Positions 6,576 through 14,426 of a stretch of 25,000 bases of DNA are shown piece by piece. The stretch comes from Holophagales bacterium UBA5066 (lineage in GTDB: Bacteria; Acidobacteriota; Thermoanaerobaculia; UBA5066). Made by a program: the position numbers and the translations under genes. The stretch covers positions 4,397 to 29,396 of the forward strand of contig DIAY01000159.1 of NCBI GenBank assembly GCA_002414905.1. The letters run 5' to 3'. Under the pieces are notes generated by a model. It ran no database searches. It saw nothing but the letters and a program-made list of their open reading frames with translations, and had not been told where the DNA came from. Within the stretch, counting starts at the first letter, position 1; each line of letters begins with the position of its first letter.

Positions 6576-8016
6576 CGCTTCTCCCTTTCTCCCGTCTGAC
6601 AGCGGCGAGAAACGCCGCGAGCTTCGTGGAGTCCTTGATGCCAGGGCCGCTCTCCACGCCTGAAGCGACGTCGACCCCGGAGGGCGAGCAGACGGCGATG
6701 GCGCCCGCCACGTTCTCCGGCGAGAGCCCACCCGCGACGAAGACCTTCCTCTCTGCCGGGAAGTGGGAAAGGAGCCGCCAATCCCACGTCTCGCCCGTCC
6801 CGCCCGCGAGCGAGACGTGCGCCGCGTCGAGAAGGAGGACATCCGCCGGCCACGCCGCCGCCTCTCCGAGGGAGTCCTTCCCCACCCGGACCGCCTGCCA
6901 GACCGGAACGGGAACGTCGAGGCCGGTGCGCGCGGAGAAGTCGTCGTGCCATTGGAGCGCGTCGGGCCGCACCTCACCAACGATCGCCTGCGCCTGGGCG
7001 ACCGAGCTCCCGGCCACGACCGCGACGATCCCCTTCGCAAACCGGCTCGCCTCCCGCAGCGTCCGCGCCCTCTGGACACTCACCTGGCGCGGCGAGCGGG
7101 ACGAGAGGTTGAGGCCGATCCAGTCGGCCCCGAGCTCCTCGGCAGCGACGAGGTCTTCCTCGCGCGTGACGCCGCAGACCTTCACCTCCGTCGCTCCCTC
7201 GCTCCGAAGCGTCCGCAGCGCACGCGCCGGATCGCCGGAACGAAGGAGCGACTCGCCGACGAGGAACGCGTCGAACCCGGCCGCCGCGAGGCGCTCCGCG
7301 TCGGCCGGGGAGTGGATGCCGCTCTCGGCGACCCGGACGACGCGGGACGGAAGCCGGCGCCCGAGCGCGACGATCCGGTCGAGGTCAACCCGGAACGTCC
7401 TGAGGTCGCGCGCGTTCAGCCCCACGACCTCAGCGCCCGCCTCGAGCGCCCGCCCGATCTCCTCTTCGTCGTGCGCCTCGACCAGGACGGCCAGCCCGCG
7501 CTCCCGTGCGGCCGCGTGAAGCCGCGTGAGGGTGACGTCGTCGAGGGCCGCGACGATCAGGAGGACGGCGTCGGCCCCGAGCGAGAGCGCAAGGTCGAGC
7601 TGCGTCTCGTCGACGACGAAGTCTTTCATCAGGACCGGCAGCCCCGAGACCCGTTTCACCTCCGGAAGCCACCCCAGGTCGCCGCCGAAGAAGTCGGGTT
7701 CGGTGACGACGGAGATGGCGGCGGCGCCGCCCCGGCGGTAGGCCCGCGCGACCGCGCGTATCGCAGGCCCCATCCTGGCGGGACCGTCGGGGGGCTCGAA
7801 AGGCCACGAACGGCGCTCCCCGGAAAGGATCGTCCCGGCCGAGGGAGAGCGGTGCTTGATCTCGGCGATCACGCGCGGGCCGCCCGCTCTCAGGGCCGCC
7901 AGAAACCCCGCGCCGTCGGAAGGGATCTCCGCCGTGCCCCGTGGCGCCAGCTCCCCCGCCGCGAGCCGGCGGCGACGGGCCGCGAGGATCTCCGCGAGGA
8001 TCGACGGGACGGTCAC
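6568..8016 (-). CDS. trpCF: Indole-3-glycerol phosphate synthase / phosphoribosylanthranilate isomerase fusion
   Basis: A 482-residue bifunctional protein for the two steps between TrpD and TrpA. Residues 1-272 are IGPS: VIAEIKHRSPSAG (Glu52, Lys54), LMKDFVVDETQL (Lys131), VLVEAHDEEE (Glu180), GLNARDLRTF (Asn201), VAESGIHS (Glu231) and FLVGESLLRSGDP. Residues 276-482 are PRAI: KVCGVTREED with general-base Cys281, LLLDAAHVSLAGGTGETWDW with Asp397, and VASGVESGPGIKD. The linker is only a few residues. The domain order matches the E. coli TrpC(F) fusion. An insert of about 18 residues (64-82) follows SPSAG, and the PRAI strand LQWHDD replaces the usual LQLHGDE. The GTG start at 8016 overlaps the trpD stop (GTGA), preceded by AGGAGG. 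Confidence 0.96.
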   Translation of the reverse strand: MTVPSILAEILAARRRRLAAGELAPRGTAEIPSDGAGFLAALRAGGPRVIAEIKHRSPSAGTILSGERRSWPFEPPDGPARMGPAIRAVARAYRRGGAAAISVVTEPDFFGGDLGWLPEVKRVSGLPVLMKDFVVDETQLDLALSLGADAVLLIVAALDDVTLTRLHAAARERGLAVLVEAHDEEEIGRALEAGAEVVGLNARDLRTFRVDLDRIVALGRRLPSRVVRVAESGIHSPADAERLAAAGFDAFLVGESLLRSGDPARALRTLRSEGATEVKVCGVTREEDLVAAEELGADWIGLNLSSRSPRQVSVQRARTLREASRFAKGIVAVVAGSSVAQAQAIVGEVRPDALQWHDDFSARTGLDVPVPVWQAVRVGKDSLGEAAAWPADVLLLDAAHVSLAGGTGETWDWRLLSHFPAERKVFVAGGLSPENVAGAIAVCSPSGVDVASGVESGPGIKDSTKLAAFLAAVRREKGRSGG

Positions 8017-9044
8017 GCCGCCTCCTGCGAGATCGTCGCGAGCACCTCGAGGGCCCGGCGCGCTGCGCCCGAGTCGATCGACTCGGCCGCGCGGGCCATC
8101 CCCTCGCCGAGGTCGAGGGCAGCTCCGGAGACGAGGAGAGCCGCCGAGGCGTTCATAAGGATCGCGTCGCGGCGTGGCCCCTGCTCGCCGCCGAGGACCG
8201 AGCGGAGGATCGCGGCGTTCGTCTCGGCATTCCCTCCCGCCATGTCGCGCGGGTCGCGCTCGACCAGGCCGAACGTCGCCGCCGTCCACTCCTCGAGCCG
8301 GACCTCGCCGTCCGAGACCTCTGCGACGATCGTCAGGCCGTGCGGCAGGAGCTCGTCCCCGGCTCCCGAGTTCGAGACGACGAGGGCGTGCTCGGCACCG
8401 AGCGCCGCGAGGGCGTACGCGAGGATCGGCACCCGGAGCGAGCGGTCGACGCCGACGAGCTGCCGCCTCACGCCGAGGGGATTCGCGAGCGGGCCTGCGA
8501 GGTTGAAGGCCGTGCGGATACCGAGCTCGCGACGCATCGGCCCGACGGACCTCATCGCGGGGTGGTAGGCCGGAGCGAAGAGGAACGTGACGTTCGCCTC
8601 CGCGAGTGCGCGCGCGGCCGCCACCGGGGACATGTCGATCTTCACGCCGAGAGCCGCGAGCACGTCGGCCGAGCCGCTCGCCGAGGAGACGGCCCGGTTC
8701 CCGTGCTTGGCGACGGGAACGCCCGCGCCCGCGACGACGAACGCCGCCGTCGTCGAGACGTTGAAGGTTCCCTGGCCGTCGCCCCCCGTCCCGCAGACGT
8801 CGACGGAGCGCTCCACCAGCTCCGCCGGGACCGGGGCCCGCGTCGCCCGCGCGCGCAGGGCGTCGACGAAACCGGCGACCTCCTCGGCGACCTCGCCCCG
8901 ACGCGCCATCGCGGCGAGGAGGGCCGCAGCCCTCACGGCCGAGAAGCCCTCTGTCAGCATCTCCTCCACGGCCAGGCGCGCCTCGGCCCTTTCGAGCGTC
9001 CGCCCGTCCATCACGAGCTTCAGCGCGCGTTGCAGGTCGCTCAC
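8013..9044 (-). CDS. trpD: Anthranilate phosphoribosyltransferase
   Basis: A 343-residue enzyme (usual about 340) that transfers phosphoribose from PRPP to anthranilate. It has the family hallmarks: CGTGGDGQGTFNVST at about 84-98 for PRPP binding, VAKHGNRAVSSASGSADVL with the KHGNR/SSxSGSAD elements, and FNLAGPLANP with the catalytic-region NPLG. The open frame continues to 9197, but the GTG at 9044 is chosen because it overlaps the trpG stop (GTGA), has GAGG 6-7 nt upstream and yields the standard N-terminus (SDLQRALKLVMDGRTL). It is separate from trpG, unlike the E. coli TrpGD fusion. Confidence 0.97.
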   Translation of the reverse strand: MSDLQRALKLVMDGRTLERAEARLAVEEMLTEGFSAVRAAALLAAMARRGEVAEEVAGFVDALRARATRAPVPAELVERSVDVCGTGGDGQGTFNVSTTAAFVVAGAGVPVAKHGNRAVSSASGSADVLAALGVKIDMSPVAAARALAEANVTFLFAPAYHPAMRSVGPMRRELGIRTAFNLAGPLANPLGVRRQLVGVDRSLRVPILAYALAALGAEHALVVSNSGAGDELLPHGLTIVAEVSDGEVRLEEWTAATFGLVERDPRDMAGGNAETNAAILRSVLGGEQGPRRDAILMNASAALLVSGAALDLGEGMARAAESIDSGAARRALEVLATISQEAA

Positions 9045-9610
9045 CCGGCGCCTCGCTCGACAAAGCTCTTGAGGAGACGTTCCCCTTCGAGCGTCAGGAT
9101 CGACTCGGGGTGGAACTGCACCCCCACGAGAGGCCGGGAACGGTGCCTCAGTCCCATGACGAGCCCGTCGGAAGTCTCCGCCGTCACCTCGAGGCACTCC
9201 GGAACGCTCGCGCGGTCGACGACGAGGGAGTGGTAGCGGGTCGCGACGAACGGGTTGCCGAGGCCCGCGTAGATTCCCTCCCCGCCGTGGTGGATCTCCG
9301 ACGTCTTGCCGTGCATCAGGACCGGGGCGCGGACGATCGAGGCGCCAAAGACGTGACCGAGAGCCTGGAGCCCGAGGCAGACGCCGAGGAGCGGAACATC
9401 CTCACTCTGGCGGATCACCTCCTCGCTGATGCCGGCGTCTTCCGGGCGGCCCGGCCCGGGCGAGATGACGATCCGCGAGGGTCCGAGCGCGAGCGCTTCC
9501 GCGGCGGTCATCGTGTCGTTGCGGACGACGCGGACGTCGCCGTGGAGGGTCTGGAGGACCTGGACGAGGTTGTAGGTAAAGGAGTCGTAGTTGTCGACGA
9601 CGAGGATCAC
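9041..9610 (-). CDS. trpG: Anthranilate synthase glutamine amidotransferase subunit
   Basis: A 189-residue class I glutamine amidotransferase that supplies ammonia to TrpE. The nucleophile Cys78 lies in GVCLGLQALGH and the triad His167/Glu169 in QFHPESI; the N-terminus ILVVDNYDSFTYNLVQ and the SPGPGRPEDAGIS loop are typical. PabA of folate synthesis is nearly identical in sequence, so it may serve both pathways; its place between trpE and trpD favours TrpG. The start is GTG 9610 in a GTGA overlap with trpE, with AAGGAG 8 nt upstream. Confidence 0.96.
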   Translation of the reverse strand: MILVVDNYDSFTYNLVQVLQTLHGDVRVVRNDTMTAAEALALGPSRIVISPGPGRPEDAGISEEVIRQSEDVPLLGVCLGLQALGHVFGASIVRAPVLMHGKTSEIHHGGEGIYAGLGNPFVATRYHSLVVDRASVPECLEVTAETSDGLVMGLRHRSRPLVGVQFHPESILTLEGERLLKSFVERGAG

Positions 9611-10998
9611 GGCTCGTACTCCTTCGCCACGTCGAGGGCGCGCATGAGCGCCCAGGCCTTGCTCTCGCACTCGTCCGCCTCGGCCTCGGGACGCGAATCG
9701 GCAACGATGCCCGCCCCGGCCTGAACGTGAAGGACGCCATCCTTGACGACGGCCGTCCGGATGCCGATGGCCATGTCGAGGTGCCCCGCGAAATCGAGGT
9801 ATCCGACGGCGCCGCCATAGGGGCCACGCCGAACCGGCTCGAGGTCCTCGATGATCTCCATCGCCCGGATCTTCGGTGCCCCCGTCAGCGTCCCCGCCGG
9901 GAACGTCGCGGCGAGGGCGTCGACGGAATCCTTGCCGTCGGCGAGCCTGCCCGTTACCCGGGTCGCCAGGTGCATGACGTGGGAGAAGCGCTCGACGGTG
10001 AAGAAGTCGCGCACCCGAACGGTGCCGGGGGCCGCGACCCGCCCGAGGTCGTTGCGGCCGAGGTCGACCAGCATCACGTGCTCGGCCCTCTCCTTCTCGT
10101 CGTTGAGAAGCTCGCGCGCCAGGGCGAGGTCCTCCTCCTGCGTCGCGCCACGGCGGCGCGTCCCGGCGAGCGGTATGGTCTCGACGTCTTCGTCGCCGGC
10201 CCGGACGAGCCGCTCGGGCGAGGCTCCGAAGATGACGGCGTCGGGCGTCCGGAGGTAGTACTGGTACGGCGACGGGCTGACGCGCCGGAGGGCGCGGTAG
10301 ATCGAGAAGGTGTCGCCCTCCACCGCCGCCGACCAGCGGCGCGAGAGGACGACCTGGAAAACGTCCCCGGCACGGATGTGCTCCTTCGCCTTCTCGACGC
10401 GGTCCACGAAGGCCCGTCGCGGGAGAGACTCCTCCCAGGGACCCGTCAGCCGCGCGGCCCGGCCGCCCGGCGCCCGTCCGGTCTCGACCCGCGCCGCGAG
10501 CGTCGCGAGCCGCATCCTCACCGCGCTCTCTTCCCCCGGCCGCGCGTGGCCGAGGAAGAGAAGCCGGTGCCGCACGTGGTCGAACGCCAGGACCGTCTCG
10601 AAGACCCCGAACCAGGCGTCCGGCAGACCGACGGGATCCGGGTTCGTCGACGGCAGGCGCTCGAGCCGCCTCACGGCGTCGTAGCCGGCAAAGCCGACCG
10701 CACCGCCCGTGAACGGCGGCAGGTCGTCGCCGAAACCGTCGGCCGCCGGAAGCGCTCGCGTGTCCGACCGGACGATGCCGCGCAGCAGGTCGAACGGGTT
10801 TCCGTCGGCCCCGCTGAACGACCGCTCGGGAGCCGTTCCGAGGAAGGACCATCGTGCGACGCGTGCTCCCCCCTCGACCGACTCGAGGAGGAAGCAGGGG
10901 TCGTCGCCCGCGAGAAGGGTCCGCATGACCGAGACGGGGGTCGTCAGGTCGGCGGGACGCTCGAGGACGACGAGCGTCCGGGCCTCTGGTTTCGCCAT
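9607..10998 (-). CDS. trpE: Anthranilate synthase component I
   Basis: A 463-residue enzyme that converts chorismate plus ammonia to anthranilate, the first committed Trp step. The C-terminal chorismate-binding domain is intact: FGASPERLVR, IPLAGTRRRG, EHVMLVDLGRNDLG, FPAGTLTGAPKIRAMEII, GPYGGAVGYLDF and QAGAGIVADS. The N-terminal feedback site is conserved: LLES at 37-40 followed ten residues later by Ser51, the LLES(x10)S pattern that makes TrpE sensitive to tryptophan. Enzyme inhibition would therefore act together with the proposed attenuator. ATG 10998 follows GAGGAG by 5 nt and overlaps the hisFIE stop by one base (TGATG). This is the exact point where the his genes run into the trp genes. 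Confidence 0.97.
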   Translation of the reverse strand: MAKPEARTLVVLERPADLTTPVSVMRTLLAGDDPCFLLESVEGGARVARWSFLGTAPERSFSGADGNPFDLLRGIVRSDTRALPAADGFGDDLPPFTGGAVGFAGYDAVRRLERLPSTNPDPVGLPDAWFGVFETVLAFDHVRHRLLFLGHARPGEESAVRMRLATLAARVETGRAPGGRAARLTGPWEESLPRRAFVDRVEKAKEHIRAGDVFQVVLSRRWSAAVEGDTFSIYRALRRVSPSPYQYYLRTPDAVIFGASPERLVRAGDEDVETIPLAGTRRRGATQEEDLALARELLNDEKERAEHVMLVDLGRNDLGRVAAPGTVRVRDFFTVERFSHVMHLATRVTGRLADGKDSVDALAATFPAGTLTGAPKIRAMEIIEDLEPVRRGPYGGAVGYLDFAGHLDMAIGIRTAVVKDGVLHVQAGAGIVADSRPEAEADECESKAWALMRALDVAKEYEP

Positions 10999-12476
10999 CA
11001 CTTCTCCTCGGGGCGCGTCCCGCGCCTCTTCTGACGCCTCTGGGCGAGCTCCGCCGCAACCGCCCCGGGCGGGAGCCCCCGCGCGGCCATCAGGACGACG
11101 ACGTGATACATCAGGTCGGCGATCTCTGCAGCGAGCCCCGCATCGTCGCGCGTCACGGCCGCCAGGGCCGTCTCGACCCCTTCCTCGCCGACCTTCTGTG
11201 CGCACCGCTCGATGCCCTTCGCGAGGAGGCGATTCGTGTAGGAGCCGGGCTCGGGATGGGCCTGGCGTGCGGCGATGACCTCGAAGAGCGGGCCGAGGTC
11301 CAGGGTCTCCACGGAGGCGGTCTCCGTCCAGTCTGCCGCGCGGGCGGGCAGATCGGACGCGGCGGCGCCTGGCGCGGCGGAAGGCGCATCCGGGATCGCC
11401 TCGACGGGCGCGAAGCAGCTCGCGGCCCCGGTGTGGCACGGGGGCCCCGCAGGCTCGACATCGTAGAGGACGGCGTCGCGGTCGCAGTCGACCGAGACCC
11501 GGACGACGTGCTGAAGGTTCCCCGAGGTCTCCCCCTTCTTCCAGAGCTCCTGGCGCGAGCGGCTCCAGAAGTGGGAGAGGCGCGTCTCGACCGTGAGCGC
11601 GAGCGCCTCCGCGTTCGCCCACGCGAGCGTCAGGACGTCGCCGGTCCTCTCGTTGCGGACGACGACGGGAACGAGACCGTTCGCATCGAAGGCGATTCTC
11701 TCGAGGCCCGCCGGGACCGCCGGCCGAACCGGCACCCCGGCCGCGGAGAGAGCCCGCTTGACCTGCCCCACGGAGAACGTCCGGTCGTGAAAGACGGACG
11801 CCGCCAGGACGGCATCCGCGCCCCCGTCGAGGACTGCCGGCGCGAAGTGCGCCAGCTCGCCCGCTCCCCCGGAGGCGACGATCGGGACGGACGTGGCCGC
11901 GCGCGCCGCTTTCAGCATTCCGAGGTCGAAGCCCGCGAGAGTGCCGTCGGCGTCCATCGAGGTGAGGAGGATCTCGCCCGCGCCGCACGCGGTCACCTCG
12001 GCCACCCAGGAGGCGAGCTCGATCCCCGTGATCCGCCGCCCGCCGTGCGTCGAGACGACGAACCGCTCCCCGTCCCGCTTCGCGTCGACGGCGACGACGA
12101 CACACTGCGAGCCGAACCGCTCCGCCAGCCGCGTGACGAGCCCCGGGTCCGCAACGGCCGCGGTGTTCACGGTGACGCGATCGGCCCCGGCGGCCAGGAG
12201 AGCCCCGGCGTCCTCCACGGACCGCACTCCGCCTCCGACCGTGAAAGGAATCGAAAGGACGTCGGCGACGGCCGCGACGAGATCGACGAGCGTTCCGCGC
12301 GCCTCGTGCGAGGCGGCGACGTCGAGGAAACAGAGCTCGTCCGCCCCTTCGGCCTCGTACCGGCGCGCCGCCTCGACCGGGTCGCCCGCGTCGCGGAGGT
12401 TCTCGAACCTCAGCCCCTTCACGACGCGCCCCCCGGCGACGTCGAGGCACGGGATGACGCGGACGGCGAGGCTCAC
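10998..12476 (-). CDS. hisFIE: HisF-HisI-HisE trifunctional fusion
   Basis: One uninterrupted 492-residue frame with three histidine enzymes. Residues 1-252 are HisF, the cyclase subunit of imidazole-glycerol-phosphate synthase: IPCLDVAGGRVVKG with Asp12, VAVDAKRDG with Asp131, TSMDADGT and VPIVASGGAGE. Residues about 256-357 are HisI (PR-AMP cyclohydrolase): GLVPVVV, LAWANAEALALT, FWSRSRQELWKKGETSG, the metal-binding DCDRDA and the zinc-site GPPCHTGAASCF. After a Pro/Ala linker, residues about 393-485 are HisE (PR-ATP pyrophosphohydrolase): SYTNRLLAKG, KVGEEGVETALAA and EIADLMYHVVVLM. HisI-HisE fusions are common; HisF at the front is unusual. All active-site residues I can check are present. 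The GTG start at 12476 overlaps the hisA stop, with GGAGG 7 nt upstream. Confidence 0.95.
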   Translation of the reverse strand: MSLAVRVIPCLDVAGGRVVKGLRFENLRDAGDPVEAARRYEAEGADELCFLDVAASHEARGTLVDLVAAVADVLSIPFTVGGGVRSVEDAGALLAAGADRVTVNTAAVADPGLVTRLAERFGSQCVVVAVDAKRDGERFVVSTHGGRRITGIELASWVAEVTACGAGEILLTSMDADGTLAGFDLGMLKAARAATSVPIVASGGAGELAHFAPAVLDGGADAVLAASVFHDRTFSVGQVKRALSAAGVPVRPAVPAGLERIAFDANGLVPVVVRNERTGDVLTLAWANAEALALTVETRLSHFWSRSRQELWKKGETSGNLQHVVRVSVDCDRDAVLYDVEPAGPPCHTGAASCFAPVEAIPDAPSAAPGAAASDLPARAADWTETASVETLDLGPLFEVIAARQAHPEPGSYTNRLLAKGIERCAQKVGEEGVETALAAVTRDDAGLAAEIADLMYHVVVLMAARGLPPGAVAAELAQRRQKRRGTRPEEK

Positions 12477-13219
12477 GGGGCCACCTCCCGGAGGGCGGCC
12501 CGGGCCGCGGCAAGCCGGGCGACCGTCGTCGCACCGGAGTGGAGGGCGCGGCCGAAGATCGCACCGGCCGGCCCGCCCGCGAGAGCGGCGGCGACCGGGG
12601 CGAGGTCCTCCGCGCCACGCATCCCGCCCGAGGCGAGGATCTCGCCCGGAAAGACGGCGCGGACGGCGGAGAGGAGGTCGAGGTTCGGACCGGTCATCGC
12701 GCCGTCGCGTGCGACGTCGGTGACGAGGAGCGCCCGCACCCCCATCGCAGCGAGACGGTGCGCGACCTCGGCGGCGTCTCCCGCTCCGGCATCCTCGACC
12801 CAGCCGTGGATCGTCGGGCGCCCCTCCTTGCAGTCGAGAGCGACGACGAGGCGTTCCGCGTGGGCGGCGAGCAGCTCGCCGAAGAGCGCGGGGGCACGGA
12901 ACGGGAGGCTCCCGAGAACGAGACGGGCGACGGAGGACGCGAGCACCGCCTCGACGGCCGCCCGGTCGCGCAGGCCGCCGCCGACCTCGACCGGGACGGG
13001 CGAGGCCGCGACGATCTCGGCGATCGGGCCGGCGTTGCTGCCGGTCCCGAAGGCCGCGTCGAGGTCGACGACGTGGATCCCGTCGGCCCCTTCCGCTGCG
13101 AAGCGGACAGCGACTTCGACGGCGCGCTCCGGGTAGACCGTCCGCTGCGAAGGGTCGCCGTGGAGGAGGCGGACAACCTTGCCTCCCATCAGGTCGATCG
13201 CGGGCCAGAGAGAGATCAC
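12473..13219 (-). CDS. hisA: ProFAR isomerase (phosphoribosylformimino-AICAR-P isomerase)
   Basis: A 248-residue (beta/alpha)8 barrel isomerising ProFAR to PRFAR, the step between HisI and HisF/HisH. LWPAIDLMGGKVVRL carries Asp9, ALDCKEG carries Asp129, and VTDVARDGAMTGPN holds the active-site Thr167. EVGGGLRD and ILASGGMRG form the phosphate-binding half-barrel motifs. The open frame reaches 13474, but GTG 13219 is chosen because it overlaps the hisH stop (GTGA), has GGAGG 4 nt upstream and starts at the first barrel strand. Similar in fold to HisF next door, as usual for this pair. Confidence 0.96.
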   Translation of the reverse strand: MISLWPAIDLMGGKVVRLLHGDPSQRTVYPERAVEVAVRFAAEGADGIHVVDLDAAFGTGSNAGPIAEIVAASPVPVEVGGGLRDRAAVEAVLASSVARLVLGSLPFRAPALFGELLAAHAERLVVALDCKEGRPTIHGWVEDAGAGDAAEVAHRLAAMGVRALLVTDVARDGAMTGPNLDLLSAVRAVFPGEILASGGMRGAEDLAPVAAALAGGPAGAIFGRALHSGATTVARLAAARAALREVAP

Positions 13220-13833
13220 GCGGCCTCCGAGAGGAAATTTGCGAGGATTCGCCTTCCGGCGGATGACGACTTCTCCGGGTGGAACTGGCAGCCCCAGACG
13301 CGGCCACGCCGGGCCGCCGCGACGAACCGCCCGCCGTGGTCGCACCACGCCGCGACGTCGGCGGAGTCGACCCCTTCCGGCCGGAAGGAATGGACGAAGT
13401 AGACGTAGGTCCCGTCCGGCAACCGGTCGAGAAGAGGTCCCGGGGCGGCCCTCTGCGTCTCGAGGCGGTTCCACCCGGCGTGAGGGATGCGAACGCCGGG
13501 CGGGAACGGAGCGATGCGGCCCTTCAGGAGCCCCAGGCCCGGAGTCGTGCCGAACTCCTCGCTCGCCTCGAAGAGGAGCTGGAAGCCGAGGCAGAGGCCG
13601 AGGAGTCGCGCCCCCCCGTCGAGCGCCGCGCGGAGGCCCTCTTCGAGACCGGACTCCGCGAGCCGCTGGCGCGCCGGAGCGAAGGCGCCGACGCCCGGCA
13701 GGACGACTCGGGCCGAAGAGGCGACGAGCCCCGGGTCGGAGGTCTGGACGACCTCGGCCCCGAGCCGCTCGAGGGCGCGCCTCACGGAGCCGACGTTTCC
13801 GACCCCGTAGTCGAGGAGAGCGACGCGCGTCAT
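13216..13833 (-). CDS. hisH: Imidazole glycerol phosphate synthase glutaminase subunit
   Basis: A 205-residue class I amidotransferase that feeds ammonia to HisF. The nucleophile is Cys81 in LGLCLGFQLLFE, with His185 and Glu187 in CQFHPEKSS. The N-terminus VALLDYGVGNVGSV and the PGVGAF oxyanion segment are typical of HisH. ATG 13833 overlaps the hisB stop by 4 nt (ATGA); no strong Shine-Dalgarno is visible, so translational coupling is likely. Its partner HisF is fused to HisIE, so the HisF-HisH complex would carry two extra activities. Confidence 0.96.
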   Translation of the reverse strand: MTRVALLDYGVGNVGSVRRALERLGAEVVQTSDPGLVASSARVVLPGVGAFAPARQRLAESGLEEGLRAALDGGARLLGLCLGFQLLFEASEEFGTTPGLGLLKGRIAPFPPGVRIPHAGWNRLETQRAAPGPLLDRLPDGTYVYFVHSFRPEGVDSADVAAWCDHGGRFVAAARRGRVWGCQFHPEKSSSAGRRILANFLSEAA

Positions 13834-14426
13834 GCCGTGAGCGTTCCCTTCGTCGAGAGGACGGCCGTCTCCGTCCGCGCGACCGCCAGCCGGAGAGCTC
13901 GCGCGGTCGCCTTGAAGATCGCCTCGGCCGCGTGGTGTGCGTTCCTGCCGCGCAGGACGTCGACGTGCAGGTTGAGCTTTCCCCGGAACGCGGCGGACTT
14001 CCAGAACTCCTCGACGAGGGCGAACGGGAAGTCCCGCGTGACGAACAGCAGCTCCGGCGTCGACGGAGCCTCGAAGACGAGATAGGGACGCCCGGAAAGG
14101 TCCACGACGCTCCGCGCGAGCGCCTCGTCGAGCGGGACGTACGAGTGTCCGAAGCGGGCGATCCCGGAACGGTCTCCCAGTGCCCGGTCCAGCGCCTCGC
14201 CGAAGGCGAGACCGACGTCCTCCACGGTGTGGTGGGCGTCGACGTGGACGTCGCCCGAGGCCTGGACCACGAGGTCGAACCGGGCGTGCCTGGCGACCGT
14301 TTCGAGCATGTGCGTCAGGAACCCGACCGGCGTCGTCACGCGCGCCTCGCCCGTCCCGTCGAGGTCGAGCGCCAGCGTGATCGCGGTTTCTTTCGTCGTC
14401 CGTCTCACCTCGGCGGTACGGCTCAC
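13830..14426 (-). CDS. hisB: Imidazoleglycerol-phosphate dehydratase, monofunctional
   Basis: A 198-residue enzyme that dehydrates imidazole-glycerol phosphate to imidazole-acetol phosphate. The manganese-binding His/Glu repeats are present: THMLETVARHARFD, VDAHHTVEDVGLAFGEAL and GRNAHHAAEAIFKA. The protein lacks the N-terminal histidinol-phosphatase domain of E. coli HisB, so that activity must come from elsewhere. The GTG start at 14426 has an almost ideal AAGGAGG four bases upstream and overlaps the hisC stop (GTGA). Confidence 0.96.
   Translation of the reverse strand: MSRTAEVRRTTKETAITLALDLDGTGEARVTTPVGFLTHMLETVARHARFDLVVQASGDVHVDAHHTVEDVGLAFGEALDRALGDRSGIARFGHSYVPLDEALARSVVDLSGRPYLVFEAPSTPELLFVTRDFPFALVEEFWKSAAFRGKLNLHVDVLRGRNAHHAAEAIFKATARALRLAVARTETAVLSTKGTLTA

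Noticed and set aside
9041..9610. PabA (folate) assignment for the amidotransferase
   Set aside because: Sequence cannot separate TrpG from PabA, but overlaps with trpE and trpD on both sides make TrpG the main role.
11103..13136. Long plus-strand open frame opposite hisA and hisFIE
   Set aside because: Antisense shadow of genes with complete catalytic motifs; no recognisable domain.
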